The notes under the pieces were generated by a model. That model was not told where the DNA came from, did not search any database, and worked only from the letters and a program-made list of their open reading frames with translations. The position numbers and the translations under genes were made by a program. Shown one piece after another: positions 3,557 to 7,143 of a DNA stretch of 7,143 nucleotides. This DNA is from Phycisphaerales bacterium. Lineage in GTDB: Bacteria; Planctomycetota; Phycisphaerae; Phycisphaerales; UBA1924. Numbering within the stretch: the first letter of the stretch is position 1; each line of letters opens with the position of its first letter. The stretch is taken from assembly GCA_030680655.1 (NCBI GenBank), contig JAUXUZ010000537.1, positions 1 to 7,143 on the forward strand, in the 5' to 3' direction.

Positions 3557-5116
3557 ATGCTGAAGCAAACGACTATCTTCCTTCTGCTTTCATCTGCCGG
3601 AACCTGTCTGGCGCAAGGCCCCGTGCGGGTCCCGATCACCGACTTCATGGAGTTGCGGGGGCAGGCGTCGGTTCTCAAGTCCTCCATGTCCTCGACGGAC
3701 TACAACAACGACGGCGTTGTGACCGACATCGACATCCTGCTCGCGGTGTACGACAAGGTGTACGCGCAGCCGATCATCGACCTGGACAACGACGGCGTCA
3801 TAACCGCTGCCGACGGGCTTCTCTCTATCCGGCAGGTCGTCATCTCAACGATGTCGGACCCCGACGGGGACGGCCAGGTTTCGCTCAACGACGCGCTGCT
3901 CGTCGCGGCGGAGCTCAACAAGCAGTTCCCCGACTTGAAGCTCGCCGACACGAACGGGGACGGGCAGCTGACGCTGGACGATTTTACGAAGGTGCTCGAC
4001 GACATGAATGCGCAGCTGCACGACGGCGACATGCCGATGGACCTAGCCCAGGCCGTGTTTGCGCGGATGGGGTGGGCGGTGGAGGTGGGGATCGAGAACC
4101 TGCGTCAGATGGTGGCCGCGCCCCACAACGTCATCGTCAGCTTCGATTGGCACACCCATCCCGGCATCCCTCCCGCCGATGCCCACAACCAGGCGACAAG
4201 CCAGGCGCAGTGGCCCGCCAATCACTACTACTCGTCGTCGGTGGAATGGCGCAAGGGCGAACCCAACAGTTTACCGCCGGTGCCGGGCCACGTCGGCAGC
4301 ACCAGCACCGAGTGGCCCGCCAACCACAGTTGGGGCTATTCGCGCTCGTGGACCCGCCCCGAGGGCACGCCCTACGCGCCTCACCACCATTGGTCCTGGG
4401 TCAGCGACACGATCCCGACGCACACACGCGACATCTCACAGGACCTCGTGCCCGCAACCCACCACATCAACCTGTCGATGACGTGGCCCCCGGAGCACCA
4501 GGGTAGTTTTACCCGGCTCTGGCCAAACGCGCACACCCGCGATACCTCGATGCAGTGGCCCGCGAACCACATCGTGGCCGCCTCGCACGCGACGGGGAAC
4601 CCGCGGCTTCCGGACCACACCACCGGGCTGAGCCAGCTGGCGCCGACCACGCACCAGACCGCCATCAGCACGCTCTGGCCGAACGCCCACTTGGGGAATA
4701 TCTCCAGGAGTTGGATCGAGCACACGAGTACGGTCAGTCAAGGCTACCCACCCAACCACCTCTATGAACACTCCGCCCATTGGGGTTGGGATGTGCACGC
4801 GGTCCATCAGAGCGCCAAGTGGCCGCCGAACCACGTGGTGCACATCTCACGGACGTGGCTATCGCATCTTGTCGCCAACAGCATCTCCTGGCCCGCGACG
4901 CACGGCCGAGCGCTGTCGATGAACTGGCCGCCCGGCTACCGCGGGTGGCCCGCCAACCACGACCTTGACGTCACCAAGAACTGGCACGCCCCGCAGCAGG
5001 TCCCTTTACCCTTTTGGAACCCGCCCACACAGTTTTTCCCGGCGGGTCACAGCTGGATGACGACGCTTCAAGAGTTCATCCCCATGATCCCGATTCCCCG
5101 GCCTCCGGCCAACTGA
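3557..5116 (+). CDS. Secreted protein with four EF-hand loops and about 22 His/Trp/Pro repeats
   Basis: This encodes a 519-aa protein. A Sec signal (MLKQ, hydrophobic core, T-C-L-A before Q20) gives probable cleavage after Ala19. Four canonical 12-residue EF-hand loops follow at 48-59, 75-86, 101-112 and 131-142, each with D/N/D at 1, 3, 5, Gly at 6, a hydrophobic residue at 8 and Asp at 12, as in dockerin-like calcium-binding modules. From residue 190 to about 503 there are about 22 repeats of mostly 11-13 residues, consensus W-P-x-[NTA]-H-x4-[ST]-x-x-W. That region has about 33 His and 22 Trp, and the mature protein has no Cys. The function is unknown; calcium and metal or ligand binding are inferences. 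The start is set by GGAG (3548-3551), 5 nt before the ATG; TGA is followed in frame by TAA. The next gene starts 44 nt on and shares the repeat. Confidence 0.85.
   Translation: MLKQTTIFLLLSSAGTCLAQGPVRVPITDFMELRGQASVLKSSMSSTDYNNDGVVTDIDILLAVYDKVYAQPIIDLDNDGVITAADGLLSIRQVVISTMSDPDGDGQVSLNDALLVAAELNKQFPDLKLADTNGDGQLTLDDFTKVLDDMNAQLHDGDMPMDLAQAVFARMGWAVEVGIENLRQMVAAPHNVIVSFDWHTHPGIPPADAHNQATSQAQWPANHYYSSSVEWRKGEPNSLPPVPGHVGSTSTEWPANHSWGYSRSWTRPEGTPYAPHHHWSWVSDTIPTHTRDISQDLVPATHHINLSMTWPPEHQGSFTRLWPNAHTRDTSMQWPANHIVAASHATGNPRLPDHTTGLSQLAPTTHQTAISTLWPNAHLGNISRSWIEHTSTVSQGYPPNHLYEHSAHWGWDVHAVHQSAKWPPNHVVHISRTWLSHLVANSISWPATHGRALSMNWPPGYRGWPANHDLDVTKNWHAPQQVPLPFWNPPTQFFPAGHSWMTTLQEFIPMIPIPRPPAN
3698..3982 (+). 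other. Four EF-hand calcium-binding loops
   Basis: The loops read DYNNDGVVTDID, DLDNDGVITAAD, DPDGDGQVSLND and DTNGDGQLTLDD, spaced 27, 26 and 30 residues apart. All calcium-ligand positions carry Asp or Asn and all have Gly at position 6. Type I dockerins normally have two such loops; four in a row make this a double dockerin-like or tandem EF-hand block. Confidence 0.9.
4124..5065 (+). repeat. Protein repeat array W-P-x-x-H-x4-[S/T]-x-x-W
   Basis: Anchor His residues followed by Ser or Thr five residues later are at 190, 210, 223, 245, 257, 278, 289, 302, 314, 326, 338, 354, 366, 378, 389, 401, 414, 426, 437, 449, 468 and 498. In most copies Trp (or Leu, Ile, Tyr, Ala, Thr) sits eight after the His. 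Steps are mostly 11-13 residues. A short form W-x-x-H gives 11 and W-P-x-x-H gives 12; insertions occur near 231-245, 265-278, 346-354 and 461-468. Codons for the same motif differ between copies, so the repeat is old and kept at protein level. Confidence 0.9.
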
Positions 5117-5147
5117 TAAACTGGTGAAGTGGCCCGAGTGGTCCCGC

Positions 5148-5152
5148 AGGAG
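5148..5152 (+). promoter_or_regulatory. Shine-Dalgarno AGGAG favouring the GTG start at 5161
   Basis: AGGAG lies 8 nt before GTG 5161. The alternative ATG at 5200 would give a signal peptide beginning Met-Glu with no positive charge, whereas the GTG start supplies Arg7, Arg10 and Arg11 ahead of the hydrophobic segment. Confidence 0.65.
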
Positions 5153-5160
5153 TATGCAGC

Positions 5161-6420
5161 GTGAATGAGGTTCCGTCTCGCCCCTTCCGCCGTGCAGGCA
5201 TGGAGGTGGCGTTGTTCTTCATCGCGGTGTTGGCCGCGGGGTGTGCGAGCACATCGGTTGCGCCGGTGGTCGCAGGGTCACGGACTGACGCCGGCAAGGT
5301 CACGTTCAATCAGCGGTGGCTGGAGTCTCGCTGGCTGGACAACGCCAATCCCTCGACGGTTCATCGGCACATGCCGGTGCCGAACCAAGATGTAGGAATG
5401 GGCACGGCGTCACCTTCTGTCGCCGCTGAGCAGGCGGGTTTGTCTTTCGATGATCCTGCAAGCGTGCTCAGCTTCATTCTCCTCAGCACGCCGGAGACGG
5501 CCGTCGTTTACCCGACCGAGCAGTACTTCTACTACCAGTTTCCTCTCGGCGGCCGCCTGGTGGCGGGCAACTTCCGCTTCGTCGAGACGCCCGAACGTCT
5601 GTGGGTTGGCTACTTCAATCGGTACGACCAGAGCGAAGTTCAGGCTCGGCCGTTCGATGCGAAGGATGGGTTGACCATCACGCGACGCGAGACCGACTTG
5701 GGTGTTGTCGTCGATCTGACCTGGCGCGGTATTTCACGCTCGTTCATCCTACCGGCGGCTTGGAAGCAGCCCGGCATTGTCCGCATGCTCGATGGCGAGC
5801 GTCTTATCAGCGGCATCCTCGACGAGTCCGGCGTGGGGCTGGGGCTGGTGTATCGCGAGGAAACGGGCGATCTGTTCTACGTGCTCAACGAGTCTGCGCC
5901 CGCACCCGAAGGATTCTACCGGCACACGGTTGGAACGCACGAGTTTCTCATCGGCCAGGAATCCCGCTTTATTTTCTACAGGACTGACGAGCGGTGGGTG
6001 CTTGTTGGCGTCCATGAAGAGGCGGTCCGCAGCAATTCCTATTTCGACGGGCCCTTCGATCAGATCCCGCCCGAGCTCGACATTCGCGGTGCGCTTGAAC
6101 GCGCTTACCCATACGTGAAAATGGCCGGCGGAATCGACAGCAACGGGAACTTTCTCGAGATGGCCGGGCAGCGCGTCGCCATCTCGTCGTACGTGCAGTA
6201 CCCCGAGTCTCCGTTGCAGTTCTGCCAGAACGCTGCCACGGTCATGGATGCAAATCCCAAGGTTGGGTGGCGAGCTTTGACGTTTGAGCAAAAGCGGCTA
6301 CTCGGGCGTGCGCTGGGTGACATGAACGTGCCGTCTCCCCCTCAGGGATATCAGCACGGTGTCGAGGTGAGCAAGCAGTGGCCGCCGGCACATTTCCCGA
6401 CACAGAGCATTAAACAATAG
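5161..6420 (+). CDS. Putative lipoprotein of unknown function with a C-terminal tail of two His/Trp repeats
   Basis: This encodes a 419-aa protein. A basic N-terminus (RPFRR), a hydrophobic segment (VALFFIAVLAA) and LAAGC make Cys28 the likely lipidated residue. The large middle part (about 45-390) is a globular, beta-rich domain with many aromatic residues, for example YPTEQYFYYQFPLGG (117-131), LFYVLNES (238-245) and SRFIFYRTDERWVLVGVHEE (268-287). I do not recognise its family. Near 390 a Pro-rich linker (VPSPPQGYQ) leads to the tail HGVEVSKQW then PPAH: His399, Ser404, Trp407, His411, Ser416. This is exactly the spacing of the repeat in the preceding gene. The genes are 44 nt apart with a good Shine-Dalgarno, so an operon is likely. 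The tail may be an attachment or sorting module recognised by, or homotypic with, the upstream protein; that is inference. Confidence 0.82.
   Translation: MNEVPSRPFRRAGMEVALFFIAVLAAGCASTSVAPVVAGSRTDAGKVTFNQRWLESRWLDNANPSTVHRHMPVPNQDVGMGTASPSVAAEQAGLSFDDPASVLSFILLSTPETAVVYPTEQYFYYQFPLGGRLVAGNFRFVETPERLWVGYFNRYDQSEVQARPFDAKDGLTITRRETDLGVVVDLTWRGISRSFILPAAWKQPGIVRMLDGERLISGILDESGVGLGLVYREETGDLFYVLNESAPAPEGFYRHTVGTHEFLIGQESRFIFYRTDERWVLVGVHEEAVRSNSYFDGPFDQIPPELDIRGALERAYPYVKMAGGIDSNGNFLEMAGQRVAISSYVQYPESPLQFCQNAATVMDANPKVGWRALTFEQKRLLGRALGDMNVPSPPQGYQHGVEVSKQWPPAHFPTQSIKQ
6355..6408 (+). repeat. Two copies of the His/Trp repeat at the C-terminus of the lipoprotein
   Basis: Residues 399-416 contain H-x4-S-x-x-W-P-P-x-H-x4-S, the same 12-residue spacing as the array in the gene at 3557-5116. 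Only three residues follow the last Ser. The tail is separated from the globular domain by a Pro-rich linker. Confidence 0.88.
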
Positions 6421-6575
6421 CGGGAGCGCGGCACTGAAGGCCGCATCGGGACTTTGGCGTTCTTGCGGCCTGCCCTGTGCTGCCTCACGTGGGGGCTCTT
6501 GTGCGTCATGCGACGGGGGGGCGGAACCGTCCACGCCAAAGGCGTTTGAAGTCTGCTGCGCAGAGGCTGCTTCAC

Positions 6576-6611
6576 TTCCGGCTTTCGTGCGCTCCGCTCC
6601 CGAAAGCACGG
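6576..6611. repeat. 36-bp hairpin-forming dispersed repeat, copy 2
   Basis: It matches 2240-2275 at 31 of 36 positions. Here GCTTTCG (6581-6587) pairs perfectly with CGAAAGC (6601-6607). It lies in the same orientation as copy 1, downstream of the lipoprotein gene. Confidence 0.65.
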
Positions 6612-6618
6612 CGTTATC

Positions 6619-6645
6619 AAAAAAAGGCCTGGGCCTTCTTCTTCT
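6619..6645. terminator. Possible bidirectional terminator
   Basis: Seven A (6619-6625) precede the near-palindrome AAGGCC-TG-GGCCTT (6624-6637), followed by CTTCTTCT. Read on the - strand, the hairpin is followed by seven T. It stands between the + strand lipoprotein gene and the - strand ATPase gene, where terminators for both are expected. The stem is short (5 bp with a 4-nt loop). Confidence 0.35.
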
Positions 6646-6718
6646 CCGGGCGGCAAACGATCCGGCCTTCGGCCTCCACCCTGCGGGGCTGATGAAGGGG
6701 AGATTCGTTGGTGGCTTT

Positions 6719-6753
6719 CCGGGGGTGGCGGCGGAGGACCGCCTGACCCCCGG
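6719..6753. other. Strong GC hairpin downstream of the ATPase gene
   Basis: CCGGGGGT (6719-6726) pairs with ACCCCCGG (6746-6753), and the inner GGCGG (6727-6731) pairs with CCGCC (6739-6743) around a 7-nt loop, with a 2-nt bulge on one side. It lies 43 nt past the stop of the - strand ATPase gene and may stabilise or end that mRNA. No U-tract follows. Confidence 0.5.
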
Positions 6754-6764
6754 CTATTTCATAT

Positions 6765-6780
6765 GACCGCTGCCGCGGTC
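6765..6780. other. Short perfect hairpin 16 nt after the ATPase stop
   Basis: GACCGC (6765-6770) and GCGGTC (6775-6780) enclose a 4-nt loop. On the - strand the sequence ATATGAAATA follows. It could be a short terminator stem for the ATPase gene. Confidence 0.4.
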
Positions 6781-6795
6781 CAAGGCGCGGCGCAA

Positions 6796-7143
6796 TCAGG
6801 CCCCGGTGCCGCAGACGCGTTCGATCTCGTCGAGGTCGGTGACACCCTTGCCGGCGAGGCCCCAGCCGCTCTGGACCAGCGTGGTGAAGAGCCCCTTCTC
6901 GATGACGCGCTTGATGGCGGCGATCGACGGGTCTTTGAGGATCACATCGCGGAGTTCATCGTTGACGTCGAGGAGTTCGAACATCGCCTTGCGGCCGCGG
7001 TAGCCGGTCTTGAAGCACATGCCGCAGCCGACGGGGACGAACACCTCGCCGCTGGGCCCGAGGTACTTGCCGATGCGCGAGGCCTGGCCGGGTGTGACTT
7101 TGATGGGACGCTTGCAGTTGTCGCAGAGCGTGCGGACGAGGCG
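6796..7143 (-). CDS. GspE/PilB-type secretion or pilus ATPase, C-terminal fragment (5' end beyond window)
   Basis: Only the last 115 residues are present; the frame runs off the window edge at 7143. The visible part begins RLVRTLCDNCK and has a second pair CGMC, then FKTGYRGRKAMFELL. This is the tetracysteine zinc-binding region and following 'G-x-x-GR-x-x-x-FELL' block of GspE/PilB ATPases, which power type II secretion or type IV pilus assembly at the inner membrane. The end (KGLFTTLVQSGWGLAGKGVT, then DLDEIERVCG) is the usual C-terminal helix region of the family. Walker A and B motifs would lie upstream, outside the window. The tetracysteine argues against PilT, which lacks it. Whether it is a pilus or secretion ATPase cannot be told from this fragment. 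Confidence 0.92.
   Translation of the reverse strand, partial: RLVRTLCDNCKRPIKVTPGQASRIGKYLGPSGEVFVPVGCGMCFKTGYRGRKAMFELLDVNDELRDVILKDPSIAAIKRVIEKGLFTTLVQSGWGLAGKGVTDLDEIERVCGTGA

Larger units (their letters stand above)
6421..6795. other. Non-coding, hairpin-rich region between convergent genes
   Basis: I find no convincing gene in these 375 nt. It holds AGGCCGCA (6438-6445) with TGCGGCCT (6464-6471), CTTTGGCGT (6452-6460) with ACGCCAAAG (6533-6541), the CGCC-AAA-GGCG hairpin at 6534-6544, the dispersed 36-bp repeat, a possible terminator and two further hairpins listed separately. The open frames across it are GC-driven and lack ribosome binding sites. Confidence 0.6.

Noticed and set aside
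4059..4843. Several long open frames overlapping the His/Trp array on both strands
   Set aside because: They are by-products of the periodic GC-rich coding sequence; only the frame from 3557 gives a signal peptide, EF-hands and a regular repeat.
5749..6291. A 180-codon open frame on the - strand inside the lipoprotein gene
   Set aside because: It is antisense to a gene with a signal peptide, a good Shine-Dalgarno and the shared repeat tail; no family motif was seen in it.

Overview
The window looks like chromosomal DNA of a high-GC bacterium, most likely a Planctomycetota member (Phycisphaerae-like). The grounds are GC-rich coding with third-position G/C, an exported protein with EF-hand (dockerin-like) loops, STAS-only proteins, a small FN3 protein of a kind I associate with this phylum, and intergenic dispersed motifs such as TTCACCACAGAGACACAGAG and GGGTGGCACGGTCAA. 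The taxonomic call is inference. No rRNA, tRNA, CRISPR array, transposase or phage gene was seen.

Layout. 1-36 is a C-rich microrepeat. 127-510 and 600-965 are two paralogous STAS-domain (anti-anti-sigma-like) genes on the + strand. A convergent inverted-repeat cassette (980-1112) separates them from a - strand gene for an FN3-domain protein (1118-1795). Its long upstream region (1796-2476) holds seven tandem 21-bp units (2054-2200) and two hairpin repeats. 2477-2833 and 2843-3178 are two paralogous small lipoprotein genes in a tight pair; the first may be translated from a leaderless mRNA. 3179-3556 holds a 159-nt nested inverted repeat, a second and unrelated 21-bp-period array, and a TTGACAG/CTGTCAA dyad.

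The most interesting part is the gene pair 3557-5116 and 5161-6420 (+). The first encodes a secreted 519-aa protein with four canonical EF-hand calcium loops followed by about 22 copies of a His/Trp/Pro repeat of roughly 12 residues: W-P-x-x-H, Ser/Thr five residues after the His, Trp eight after. The second, 44 nt downstream, encodes an unrecognised 419-aa lipoprotein that ends in exactly two copies of the same repeat. I recognise no named family for it. The pair may be an extracytoplasmic system in which a repeat-rich, calcium-binding scaffold and a membrane-anchored partner share one small module. That functional reading is a hypothesis; the shared motif is directly visible.

6421-6795 is non-coding and rich in hairpins. 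6796-7143 is the C-terminal end of a GspE/PilB-type ATPase on the - strand, whose 5' end lies beyond the window.
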